A program made the position numbers and the translations under genes. A stretch of 64,000 nt of DNA, taken from contig NZ_VJZK01000001.1 of assembly GCF_007109225.1 (NCBI RefSeq), positions 204,725 to 268,724 on the forward strand. The letters run 5' to 3'. The DNA is from Flavobacterium sp. GT3R68. GTDB lineage: Bacteria; Bacteroidota; Bacteroidia; Flavobacteriales; Flavobacteriaceae. Positions 16,859 to 23,867 of this stretch are shown in pieces (positions within the stretch are counted from its first letter, which is position 1; the number at the start of each line of letters is the position of its first letter). The notes beneath the pieces are model-generated. The model made no database searches. It saw nothing but the letters and a program-made list of their open reading frames with translations, and was not told the origin of the DNA.

Positions 16859-17419
16859 ATGAGAAAAATTATTTTATTATCGTTGCTAACACTCACCACA
16901 CTGTCTTTTGGCCAGGAAACCGAATTTAAATTTGCAAAAGAGGGCTTTACCGATTACATCATCACGACTATCGAAAATAAATCGCAGACGGAATTGTATA
17001 AAAAAACGTTGGAATGGATTGGTGCTACATATAAAAACCCGAAAGAAGCCATTAAGTCGCAAAAGGAAAATGAATTCATCCGTTTTGAGGGAGTAAGCAA
17101 ATCTTTAATCAATGTGAATTCTGCCGGAAAAATTCCGCGCGAGGCCAAATATCAGATAGAAATAACCTTCAAAGACGGGAAATACAAATTGGATGTTACC
17201 GATATCAGTGTTTATTCCCCTCCCGGAGAAAATGGCGCGGGAGGCTGGGCGACCACAGAGCTTAAGAACCTCGAAGCCTATTATAATAAGAAAGGCGAAA
17301 CAAAAACCGTTTATAAATATTACCCGGAAATGATCCCGGTCTTTTTTAACGACCTGAACAGAAACCTGAAAGATTTTATATTACACGGCCAGGCTGGTGG
17401 CAAAAAAAGCGATTGGTAG
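16859..17419 (+). CDS. Exported DUF4468-like protein
   Basis: Protein of 186 residues with a clear signal peptide (MRKIILLSLLTLTTLSFGQ, cleavage near 19). The mature part has the pattern of the DUF4468 family (TBP-like fold): an amphipathic start with LYKKTLEWIGATYKNPKEAI, then a beta-strand ENEFIRFEGVSK and a second strand pair YQIEITFKDGKYKLDVTDIS. The molecular function of that family is unknown. No lipobox or T9SS tail is present, so it is probably periplasmic. It has its own promoter and terminator. Confidence 0.7.
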   Translation: MRKIILLSLLTLTTLSFGQETEFKFAKEGFTDYIITTIENKSQTELYKKTLEWIGATYKNPKEAIKSQKENEFIRFEGVSKSLINVNSAGKIPREAKYQIEITFKDGKYKLDVTDISVYSPPGENGAGGWATTELKNLEAYYNKKGETKTVYKYYPEMIPVFFNDLNRNLKDFILHGQAGGKKSDW

Positions 17420-17433
17420 AAAAAAATTTAATT

Positions 17434-17465
17434 CAAGCCCTTCTAAATTAGAGGGGCTTTTTTTG
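17434..17465 (+). terminator. Rho-independent terminator
   Basis: AAGCCCtTCT and AGAgGGGCTT pair across AAATT and run into seven T residues, 14 bp after the preceding stop. Confidence 0.75.
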
Positions 17466-17549
17466 TAAATTTAGTTTTTAAAAGGCATCGACGCTAGTTC
17501 AGTTCACTGATAAATCGAGAAGCCTCGAAATTTATAAAAATAATCGCCA

Positions 17550-17582
17550 TTGAAGATTTGCAGGTGCTTTTGTATATATTTG
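17550..17582 (+). promoter_or_regulatory. Promoter TTG-N22-TATATTTG
   Basis: TTG at 17550 and an exact TAnnTTTG at 17575 with 22-bp spacing, 19 bp before the ATG of the nuclease-like gene. Confidence 0.45.
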
Positions 17583-17601
17583 AAAAAGAAACCTGCAAGA
17601 A

Positions 17602-18798
17602 ATGAACACTGTAGATTATAACAAATCAATCCCATCTTATTTCGAATTAGATTCAAAAGGGAATATTACTTCTAAAAAAAGTGAAGAAGGTAAAAAGTTT
17701 TATGACTTTTTCAAAAATGCATTTCTAAAAGGAGAACCTATTGTTATGGAGAATCAAGGTTTTTGGCTGCATAATGACAAGTATCTAAAACAACTATTTA
17801 AAGACCTTGAAAAAGAATATTATTTTCACAAAGATTTAGAATTTTTTACAAGTCAATATCAAATTATAAAAAAATTCTACAAAAATCTTTTTCGCTCTCA
17901 TTTGCACGATATTTTTGTTGACTTTCTAATTTCAATAGAGCATTTTGAAGAAGCTTGGAATGAATGGAATGTTTTAAACTTTGAAATGTGGGAAAATGAT
18001 GTTACATATGGCCCAAACCATATATCTATTCTTATGGATTTTGAAAAAAGACTTAAAAGAAAAATTGTCGATGGAAAACAAATCTTTCATATGGCAAAAA
18101 AGGACAATCAACTTACCGAGTTTGGAAAAAAAAATAGAAATGAAGTATTCAAGATATTATCTATAATTCTTTCTGAAAGTACTGGGCAAAGTTTCTTTGA
18201 ACAATTCTACAAGAAATTTAATTATACCAAAAATCTAGAAACTTTCCCTTTTGATTATTACAAAAAATTCTTTGAGCACAATAAAAAGTTTTTATCTATT
18301 TATAATTGGTATGATATAAATAAAATAGGAGGTGCAAAACTTAAAAACGGGAATTGCTCCAAGGCATTTATTTATGAAGCAATAAGCTCGGAAGCTAGTA
18401 GATTACTGCGAGAGGGAGAAAATGAATACAGAAAAATAATTGGCGCGAAACTTATTGGAGAAGGTTGGATAAGCGAAACCGAATTATATTATAAAATCAA
18501 AACATATTTTAATGACTTGGAAATAATTCATCACGGCAGACCCGAATGGTTAGGAAGACAACATTTTGATGTCTGGATTCCCAAACTAAATATTGCAATA
18601 GAATATCAAGGTAAGCAACATGATATAGCCGTTGAATATTTCGGAGGCGAAATTGCATTTGCAAATAATTTGATCAGAGATGAACAAAAAAAGAAGAAGT
18701 GCGAACTTAATAACTGCACTTTAATAGAAGTGAGACCAGGTTATAATTTAGAAGAAATATTAGAAAAAATAAAAACAATTTACAGGAGTTTTAACTAG
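17602..18798 (+). CDS. Uncharacterised protein with C-terminal PD-(D/E)XK/VSR-like nuclease fold
   Basis: Protein of 398 residues. The first 260 are helical and aromatic-rich with no motif I recognise. The C-terminal 110 look like a restriction-endonuclease fold: SETELYYKIKTYF (conserved Glu near 294), HFDVWIPKLNIAIEYQGKQH with Asp323 and Glu334-x-Gln336 as candidate metal ligands, then FGGEIAFANNLIRDEQKKKK and a final strand TLIEVRPGYN. This arrangement recalls VSR or DUF559-type endonucleases. The predicted role is DNA or RNA cleavage, possibly in defence; no methyltransferase or helicase is next to it. The coding sequence is noticeably more AT-rich than the flanking core genes, suggesting acquisition. 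Confidence 0.65.
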   Translation: MNTVDYNKSIPSYFELDSKGNITSKKSEEGKKFYDFFKNAFLKGEPIVMENQGFWLHNDKYLKQLFKDLEKEYYFHKDLEFFTSQYQIIKKFYKNLFRSHLHDIFVDFLISIEHFEEAWNEWNVLNFEMWENDVTYGPNHISILMDFEKRLKRKIVDGKQIFHMAKKDNQLTEFGKKNRNEVFKILSIILSESTGQSFFEQFYKKFNYTKNLETFPFDYYKKFFEHNKKFLSIYNWYDINKIGGAKLKNGNCSKAFIYEAISSEASRLLREGENEYRKIIGAKLIGEGWISETELYYKIKTYFNDLEIIHHGRPEWLGRQHFDVWIPKLNIAIEYQGKQHDIAVEYFGGEIAFANNLIRDEQKKKKCELNNCTLIEVRPGYNLEEILEKIKTIYRSFN

Positions 18799-18831
18799 TG
18801 TGGATTTAAGGTTTAGCTAAAGTTCTTTTTA

Positions 18832-18839
18832 TATATTTG
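18832..18839 (+). promoter_or_regulatory. -7 element TATATTTG for the HEPN gene
   Basis: Exact TAnnTTTG, 53 bp upstream of the ATG at 18893, in the gap after the nuclease gene. No TTG at the expected distance. It suggests separate transcription of the two islet genes. Confidence 0.35.
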
Positions 18840-18892
18840 ACATTAGTTTACCTGCCTAAAATAAAACGGAAGGTTGTAGTAATATTTAAAAA

Positions 18893-19777
18893 ATGGGATA
18901 CCGAGAATTTTTTCCTTTTGGCGCTAAATCCATCGAGATAGTTTTCAAATGTAATGGTTGCGGACATGAAATCACAAGCGAAGAATTATTTCTTCCAAAA
19001 CTAAATTATCTCGTAGATGATGCAAACAATCAAAGCAATGAATATGCTTATTGTTCTCATTGCGAAAAAGAGTTTGACATTTCTGTTAACGTTGCGTTTT
19101 CAGATTCATATGTTGAAATATCTGATGTTCCTAGTCTAGATATTTTAGATATTATAGAGAATTCTGATAATGATGACTACTATAATGAGCAAATTGATTC
19201 AATATTAAGTGGCTCTGATTATTATGATATCTTCCTCGTGGAGATGGAAAATCTAAAATCTCTCAATGATGTTGATTTAAAAAGTAAAGAACTTCAAAAC
19301 ACACTTTTACGTCAAATATATTCCAGTGTTATAAGTTGTTTGGAAGATTATTTGTCTTCAACATTAATTAACGAAGTATTGAACAAAGAAGAAAACTTTA
19401 AAAACTTTGTTAAGACAAATCCAAAAATAAAAGAAAGGAAATTTAGTCTTAATGATATTTATCAAGAATTAGATAAAATAAATGATATTGTTAAAAAAGA
19501 ATTGGTTGATGTAATATACCATGATTTGCCTAAAGTTCGAAACATGTATCAAGACAGTCTAAAAATACAATTTCCTGAAATAGCAGATTTGATGTCAATT
19601 ATAAAAACTCGACATGATATGGTCCATAGAAATGGCAAAGATAAAGAGGGCAACGTCATAAGAATAACTGAAAGTACAATTGATGACATAATTGAAATAG
19701 TAGAGGAGTTCGCAATGGACATAGAATCTAAAGTTAGACATACTGGGGTTTTGGGAAAGATTCCTCCCATCTCGTGA
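18893..19777 (+). CDS. Zinc-ribbon protein with C-terminal HEPN-like domain
   Basis: Protein of 294 residues not assigned to a named family. The N-terminus has a four-cysteine zinc ribbon (Cys20-x2-Cys23 and Cys54-x2-Cys57). After an acidic linker (about 75-125) comes an all-helical C-terminal part with the RxxxxH signature of HEPN ribonucleases: Arg240-HDMV-His245, followed by RNGKDKEG. HEPN proteins are commonly metal-independent RNases in toxin-antitoxin, abortive-infection and other immune systems, so a defence or stress role is plausible but inferred. No antitoxin-like small ORF is adjacent. AT-rich like the preceding nuclease gene, and ending close to a tRNA. Confidence 0.65.
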   Translation: MGYREFFPFGAKSIEIVFKCNGCGHEITSEELFLPKLNYLVDDANNQSNEYAYCSHCEKEFDISVNVAFSDSYVEISDVPSLDILDIIENSDNDDYYNEQIDSILSGSDYYDIFLVEMENLKSLNDVDLKSKELQNTLLRQIYSSVISCLEDYLSSTLINEVLNKEENFKNFVKTNPKIKERKFSLNDIYQELDKINDIVKKELVDVIYHDLPKVRNMYQDSLKIQFPEIADLMSIIKTRHDMVHRNGKDKEGNVIRITESTIDDIIEIVEEFAMDIESKVRHTGVLGKIPPIS

Positions 19778-19830
19778 AATTGACACTTTTTGAAATTAAT
19801 AACATCGGGCTGTAGCGCTTTATTCAATAA

Positions 19831-19856
19831 GAAACCTCATTTAGAGGTTTTTTTTA
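19831..19856 (+). terminator. Rho-independent terminator
   Basis: AAACCTC and GAGGTTT around ATTTA, followed by T-run, 53 bp after the HEPN gene stop. Confidence 0.7.
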
Positions 19857-19922
19857 TTTAATGTCCAAAACCATTTTTGAATATTCATAATAATTCCGCC
19901 CCTCATTCCGCCCCAGCAAATA

Positions 19923-19960
19923 AAAAAGCCTTACAAACGAAATGTTTATAAGGCTTTTTA
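19923..19960 (-). terminator. Terminator downstream of tRNA(CAT)
   Basis: AAAAGCCTTA and TAAGGCTTTT form a long stem 11 bp beyond the 3' end of the tRNA; on the minus strand it runs into T residues. Confidence 0.65.
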
Positions 19961-19971
19961 AATGTAAATCG

Positions 19972-20045
19972 TGGTCCCACCTGGGCTCGAACCAGGGACC
20001 ACCTGATTATGAGTCAGGTGCTCTAACCAGCTGAGCTATAGGACC
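19972..20045 (-). tRNA. tRNA with CAT anticodon (Met, or Ile2)
   Basis: On the minus strand a 74-base cloverleaf: acceptor GGTCCTA pairing with TGGGACC, D-arm AGCTCAGCTGGTTAGAGC, anticodon stem CCTGA/TCAGG with loop CTCATAA (anticodon CAT), and a T-arm with GGTTCGAGCC. CCA is not encoded. The D-arm and acceptor are not those of an initiator tRNA (the first pair is a normal G-C). Elongator Met is the simplest reading; a lysidine-modified Ile2 tRNA also carries CAT and cannot be excluded by eye. Confidence 0.9.
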
Positions 20046-20158
20046 GGTTAAGAGTTGCAATATTACTACTATTTTTGGTCGGCTCCAAATATTTTTTGCT
20101 TTTTAGCGGTTCTATTTTTGGAACAATTGATTTTTAAATCTTTAGGAACCAGTTTCTG

Positions 20159-20560
20159 CTACCGGATTTCCTGACACAATTCGATCAGCACGCCATTGGT
20201 TCCTTTCGGGTGCAGGAAGGCCACGAGCTTATTGTCGGCCCCTTTTTTGGGCGTTTCGTTCAGTACCACAAACCCTTCTTTTTGCAAACGGGCGATTTCC
20301 GATACAATATCCTCCACATCAAAAGCGATATGATGGATGCCTTCCCCTTTTTTCTCGATGAACTTGGCAATGGGACTTTCCGGATTGGTGGCTTCCAGCA
20401 GTTCTATTTTGTTGGGACCATTCAGAAAGAACGAAGTTTTGACGCCTTCGCTGGCCACTTCTTCGGATTTGTATGGCGGTGCGCCGAAGAGTTTTTCAAA
20501 AAGAAGATTGGATACTTCCAGATCTTTGACTGCTATTCCGATATGTTCTATTTTTCTCAT
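20159..20560 (-). CDS. mce: Methylmalonyl-CoA epimerase
   Basis: Interconverts (R)- and (S)-methylmalonyl-CoA in the propionate/succinate route. At 133 residues it is the usual length for this vicinal-oxygen-chelate fold enzyme. Two babab modules are visible: the first starts KIEHIGIAVKDLE with metal ligand His6, and the second contains GEGIHHIAFDVED with another histidine ligand. The C-terminal strand GVLIELCQ supplies the conserved glutamate. The methylmalonyl-CoA mutase genes are not in the window. It lies between a tRNA and the divergent rbfA gene. Confidence 0.93.
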   Translation of the reverse strand: MRKIEHIGIAVKDLEVSNLLFEKLFGAPPYKSEEVASEGVKTSFFLNGPNKIELLEATNPESPIAKFIEKKGEGIHHIAFDVEDIVSEIARLQKEGFVVLNETPKKGADNKLVAFLHPKGTNGVLIELCQEIR

Positions 20561-20612
20561 CTATATTACAAAGGGTTACCAAATTAAATAAAGAAGCCGA
20601 AAACTCATCTTT

Positions 20613-20680
20613 TAGCCCTGATGGCAGCGGCATCCCACGCTTTTTTACGTGGATACAGCGAACAGCAGGAATACGATAAA
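20613..20680 (+). repeat. Dispersed hairpin element, copy 2
   Basis: TAGCCCTGATGGCAGCGGCA, then TCC, a CACG/CGTG hairpin, then GATACAGCGAACAGCAGGAA. It shares the conserved core with copies at 10048, 39565 and 63001 and lies in the divergent gap between mce and rbfA. Confidence 0.75.
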
Positions 20681-20747
20681 TAAAGACACTCAGGCCTTTC
20701 GCTCCTAATAATTATGCAAAGATAAAAACTTTGAAACTTAAAAATCG

Positions 20748-20755
20748 TATTTTTG
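20748..20755 (+). promoter_or_regulatory. -7 element TATTTTTG abutting the rbfA start
   Basis: TATTTTTG, then CACC, then the rbfA ATG. The start of transcription would fall at or next to the start codon. The string TATTTTTGCACCATGG also occurs at glyS. Confidence 0.55.
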
Positions 20756-20759
20756 CACC

Positions 20760-21152
20760 ATGGAAACAAATAGACAGAAAAAAATAGGCGGGGTACTCCA
20801 ACAGGATTTGGCGGATATCCTGCAGGGTGAAGTGAGAAAAAACGGGATTTCTAATTTAGTGATTTCGGTATCCAAGGTTAACGTAACGTCTGATTTATCA
20901 GTCGCTACGGTTCATTTAAGCATTTTTCCCCAGGATAAAGCAGCCGAAACATTGGCCGCTATAAAAAGCAATACCAAATTAATCAAGCACGATTTGTCGC
21001 AAAGAGTACGTTTGCAATTGCGTAAAGTGCCGAATTTAACTTTCTTTATCGATGACTCTTTGGACTATATCGAAAAAATAGATAATGCGCTTGCCGCCAA
21101 AGAAAACCCGATTGAAAACCGTGAACTTTTAGAAAAACGAAGAAAATCATAA
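20760..21152 (+). CDS. rbfA: Ribosome-binding factor A
   Basis: Small-subunit maturation factor acting on the 5' helix of 16S rRNA. The 130 residues show the KH-type alpha-beta fold of RbfA: an N-terminal METNRQKKIGGVLQQDLADI helix, the strand VTSDLSVATVHLSIFP and the C-terminal VPNLTFFIDDSLDYIEKID segment. The length is normal. The ATG sits four bases after a -7 promoter element, and no Shine-Dalgarno is possible, implying leaderless translation. The next gene starts two bases after its stop, so the permease is co-transcribed. Confidence 0.95.
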   Translation: METNRQKKIGGVLQQDLADILQGEVRKNGISNLVISVSKVNVTSDLSVATVHLSIFPQDKAAETLAAIKSNTKLIKHDLSQRVRLQLRKVPNLTFFIDDSLDYIEKIDNALAAKENPIENRELLEKRRKS

Positions 21153-21153
21153 T

Positions 21154-22356
21154 TTGAATTTTTCGTTATACATAGCCAAACGCTACCTCAGAAGCGCCAG
21201 TAAAAACAATGCGATAAATATTATCAATATCATCGCATCGCTTGGAATTATTGTCGGGTCGATGGTTTTGTTTGTGGCTTTGTCGATTTTCAGCGGTTTG
21301 ATTGATTTCAGTCTGTCCTTCAGCAATGATTTTGATCCCGATTTGAAAATCAGCTCCACTTTAGGTAAATCCTTTACCGTTTCTCCCCGTCAACAGACCG
21401 ACATTAAAAATATTGACGGCGTTGTGGCCTCAAGTAAAATTGTGGAAGAGCGCGTGCTTTTCATGTTCGCCGGAAAAGAACAGGTGACTTTCATCAAAGG
21501 CGTTGACAAACATTACCGGGAAGTGAATGATTTGAAAGAAGTCATATACCAGGGGCAATGGTTTGCTGACAGTACCGCTCAAGTGGTGGTCGGTTATGGC
21601 ATTACCCAAAAATTATCGTTAGGCCTGATGGATTTCAATAATGCTTTTGAGGTTTTTGTACCCAAATCAGGAAGAGGAACGATTGACAGTCCTGAGCAGG
21701 CATTCACCAAATCAGAATTATATCCGGTGGGGATTTACGCCATCAGTGAGGAATTGGATTCAAAATATGTTTTCGCTGATCTGACGCTGACCCAGGAATT
21801 GGTGGGCTGGAAAGCGAACCAGGTTTCAGGAATCGAATTGAAGCTAAAACCTGGCGCTGATGAAGAAAAAATAAAGGAGCAGCTTCAGAAAATTTACAAC
21901 AACAAAATTACCGTTAAAAACAGGAAGCAGCTGAACGATTCCCTTTATAAGATGCTGAACACGGAAAATACGATTCTGTATCTGATTTGTACGCTGGTTA
22001 TTGTGCTTACCTTATTTACCCTTGCGGGAGCCATCATCATGATGATTATCGACAAGAAAAGCAATCTGAAAACGATGTACAGTTTAGGGACAGAAGTTAA
22101 GGATTTACGAAAAATATTTTTGTTTCAGGGGACATTACTGAGCATTATCGGGGGACTTTTGGGATTGGTTCTGGGGATTATCTTCGTAATAGTCCAGCAG
22201 CAATTCAGCCTCATTATGATTACGCCAAGCCTGGCGTATCCGGTGGTTTTCTCTGTTAAAAATGTATTGATTGTATTGGCGACTATTGTTCCGTTGGGAT
22301 TCATCGCTTCGCTGATTGCCAGCAGTCGCGTGACTAAAGGATTATTGGAATCGTAA
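21154..22356 (+). CDS. FtsX-like ABC transporter permease (LolC/E-type)
   Basis: Inner-membrane permease of 400 residues: one N-terminal transmembrane helix (about 22-46, IINIIASLGIIVGSMVLFVA), a large periplasmic MacB-type domain (about 50-270), then three C-terminal helices (about 275-300, 325-350, 370-390). This one-plus-three layout matches LolC/LolE, which extract lipoproteins for transfer to the outer membrane; the ATPase partner is not in the window. The start is TTG, two bases after the rbfA stop, with no alternative ATG nearby before the YIAKRYLRS family motif. The rbfA-permease pairing is frequent in flavobacteria as I recall it. Confidence 0.87.
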   Translation: MNFSLYIAKRYLRSASKNNAINIINIIASLGIIVGSMVLFVALSIFSGLIDFSLSFSNDFDPDLKISSTLGKSFTVSPRQQTDIKNIDGVVASSKIVEERVLFMFAGKEQVTFIKGVDKHYREVNDLKEVIYQGQWFADSTAQVVVGYGITQKLSLGLMDFNNAFEVFVPKSGRGTIDSPEQAFTKSELYPVGIYAISEELDSKYVFADLTLTQELVGWKANQVSGIELKLKPGADEEKIKEQLQKIYNNKITVKNRKQLNDSLYKMLNTENTILYLICTLVIVLTLFTLAGAIIMMIIDKKSNLKTMYSLGTEVKDLRKIFLFQGTLLSIIGGLLGLVLGIIFVIVQQQFSLIMITPSLAYPVVFSVKNVLIVLATIVPLGFIASLIASSRVTKGLLES

Positions 22357-22362
22357 GAAATT

Positions 22363-23385
22363 CTAGTTTTTATTTTTTTCCTTCAAATCCTCCATGAAAG
22401 TCGTTAACTCCCTGGTGAATACTTCTAAGTAATGGGCCGGTTCTTTCATATACTCGATTATTCTTTTTACATCTGCCTCTGAATTCGTTTTTGCGCTGAT
22501 TAGATCCGTAAGTCCTACTATTTGTGTGATGGACTGCCGCACTTTATGAGAGGTCATAAAAAGCATTTCTTCGAGTCCTTTTATATTTTCCAATTTCTGC
22601 AAACCGGCATTTTTCAGGTCAGAGATTTCTATCCAGGCACCATGGATATGATTTTCTCCATTTTTATCTTTTACAAAGGTAAAATTATCCAGAAACCACT
22701 TCCAGGTTCCATCGGCACATTGCCACCGATACTCAATACTACCACTCAGACCTTGCTTTTCTTCCTTGTAATTTAATAGTTTTTCGGCATCATCAGGATG
22801 TACATTTCCAGGCCAGATCTCCGGATTGTCTAGAAATTGTTTCGCTGTATAGCCCGTAATATTTTGTACATTATCGCTTATTGAAGTAATCGCATGGTCG
22901 CTATCGGCTTTGGCAATATAAAACACGACCGGCTGCGAATTCATCAACTGTTCCATAAAGACATTCTTCTGCTTGATTTCCTCAAACGCCTTTTCTCTTT
23001 CGTGTTCCGCCTTTCGGGTTTTAAGGGCATGTATTATAGCCGAGGATAGCCGCATTAAATTACTTTTGAGAATGTAATCATCTGCTCCTTCCTTAATCAT
23101 TTTGACCGCAAATTCTTCTGATACGGCACCCGTTACCAAGATAAACGGGATGGAATAATTAAAGTCTTTATAAATCTTTAATGCCTCCTGGGAATTGAAT
23201 TGGGGCAATGAATGATCGCACAGAATCACATCCGGATTAAAACTGGTGAGGGCTTCTTCAAAACCAACCCTGCAGTCCACTGTTTTTCCCGCAAAATTAA
23301 TTCCGCCCTTCTTTAATTCCCACTGGATAAGGTCCACATCGGTTTGAGAGTCTTCAACAAATAATATTTTTAAATGCCTGTCCAT
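22363..23385 (-). CDS. Response regulator-PAS-DHp protein without kinase ATPase domain
   Basis: Signalling protein of 340 residues when started at 23385. A receiver domain (1-125) has acidic pocket residues FVEDSQ and phospho-acceptor Asp57 in ILCDHSLPQ. A PAS domain with PAC-like end (about 145-265, ending WIEISDL) follows. The last 65 residues contain a histidine-kinase dimerisation helix motif, TSHKVRQSITQIVGL with His280, but no HATPase domain follows before the stop. It therefore looks like a phosphorelay intermediate. A start at 23427 is open but overlaps the upstream response regulator; 23385 leaves an 11-bp gap. Last of three signalling genes on the minus strand. Confidence 0.85.
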   Translation of the reverse strand: MDRHLKILFVEDSQTDVDLIQWELKKGGINFAGKTVDCRVGFEEALTSFNPDVILCDHSLPQFNSQEALKIYKDFNYSIPFILVTGAVSEEFAVKMIKEGADDYILKSNLMRLSSAIIHALKTRKAEHEREKAFEEIKQKNVFMEQLMNSQPVVFYIAKADSDHAITSISDNVQNITGYTAKQFLDNPEIWPGNVHPDDAEKLLNYKEEKQGLSGSIEYRWQCADGTWKWFLDNFTFVKDKNGENHIHGAWIEISDLKNAGLQKLENIKGLEEMLFMTSHKVRQSITQIVGLTDLISAKTNSEADVKRIIEYMKEPAHYLEVFTRELTTFMEDLKEKNKN

Positions 23386-23396
23386 ACAGATTATAA

Positions 23397-23843
23397 TTAT
23401 TGTGGCGCCTGATTCACTAGTAACCAATATAGTCCCAAATCGGACACTGCCTTGGCGAAATTTTCAAAACCTACCGGCTTCACTACATAACTGTTTACCC
23501 CTAATTTATAACTTTCCACGATATCCTGTTCTTCTCTGGAGGAAGTCATCATCACGACCGGAATACTTTTTGTCCGATCATCCTCCCGGATGGTTCGCAG
23601 TACCTGAAATCCGTCTACCTTGGGCATTTTGATATCTAACAAAATAACGTTTGGCCGGTCCTCTACGTTTCTGTCCGCGTATGGCCCTTTCGCAAAAATA
23701 AAATCCAGGGCTTCCGCACCGTCCGAAAGATGTACCAGATTGTTGGCAAGATTACTTTTTTTCAGCGCCCTGATTACGAGTCCTGCATCATCGGGATTGT
23801 CTTCTATCAACAGGATTTCGATATTGTGAATGGTGATTGACAT
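23397..23843 (-). CDS. Single-domain response regulator (Rcp1-like)
   Basis: Stand-alone receiver of 148 residues with no output domain. Acidic residues are in LLIEDNPDD (about 11-19), the phospho-acceptor is Asp70 in VILLDIKMP, and a conserved Ser/Thr (MMTSS) and Lys (VVKPVGF) complete the active site. The loop between beta2 and beta3 is longer than in CheY, as in the Rcp1 class often paired with PAS or phytochrome kinases. It lies 24 bp after the sensor kinase and 11 bp before the receiver-PAS-DHp gene, so the three probably form one relay. Confidence 0.93.
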   Translation of the reverse strand: MSITIHNIEILLIEDNPDDAGLVIRALKKSNLANNLVHLSDGAEALDFIFAKGPYADRNVEDRPNVILLDIKMPKVDGFQVLRTIREDDRTKSIPVVMMTSSREEQDIVESYKLGVNSYVVKPVGFENFAKAVSDLGLYWLLVNQAPQ

Positions 23844-23867
23844 AGTTATATTTTTTACTTTTAGTAC

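Noticed and set aside
17602..19777. Two-gene toxin-antitoxin or restriction-modification operon
   Set aside because: The genes are separated by 94 bp with a separate -7 element, and neither looks like an antitoxin or methylase; kept as independent genes.
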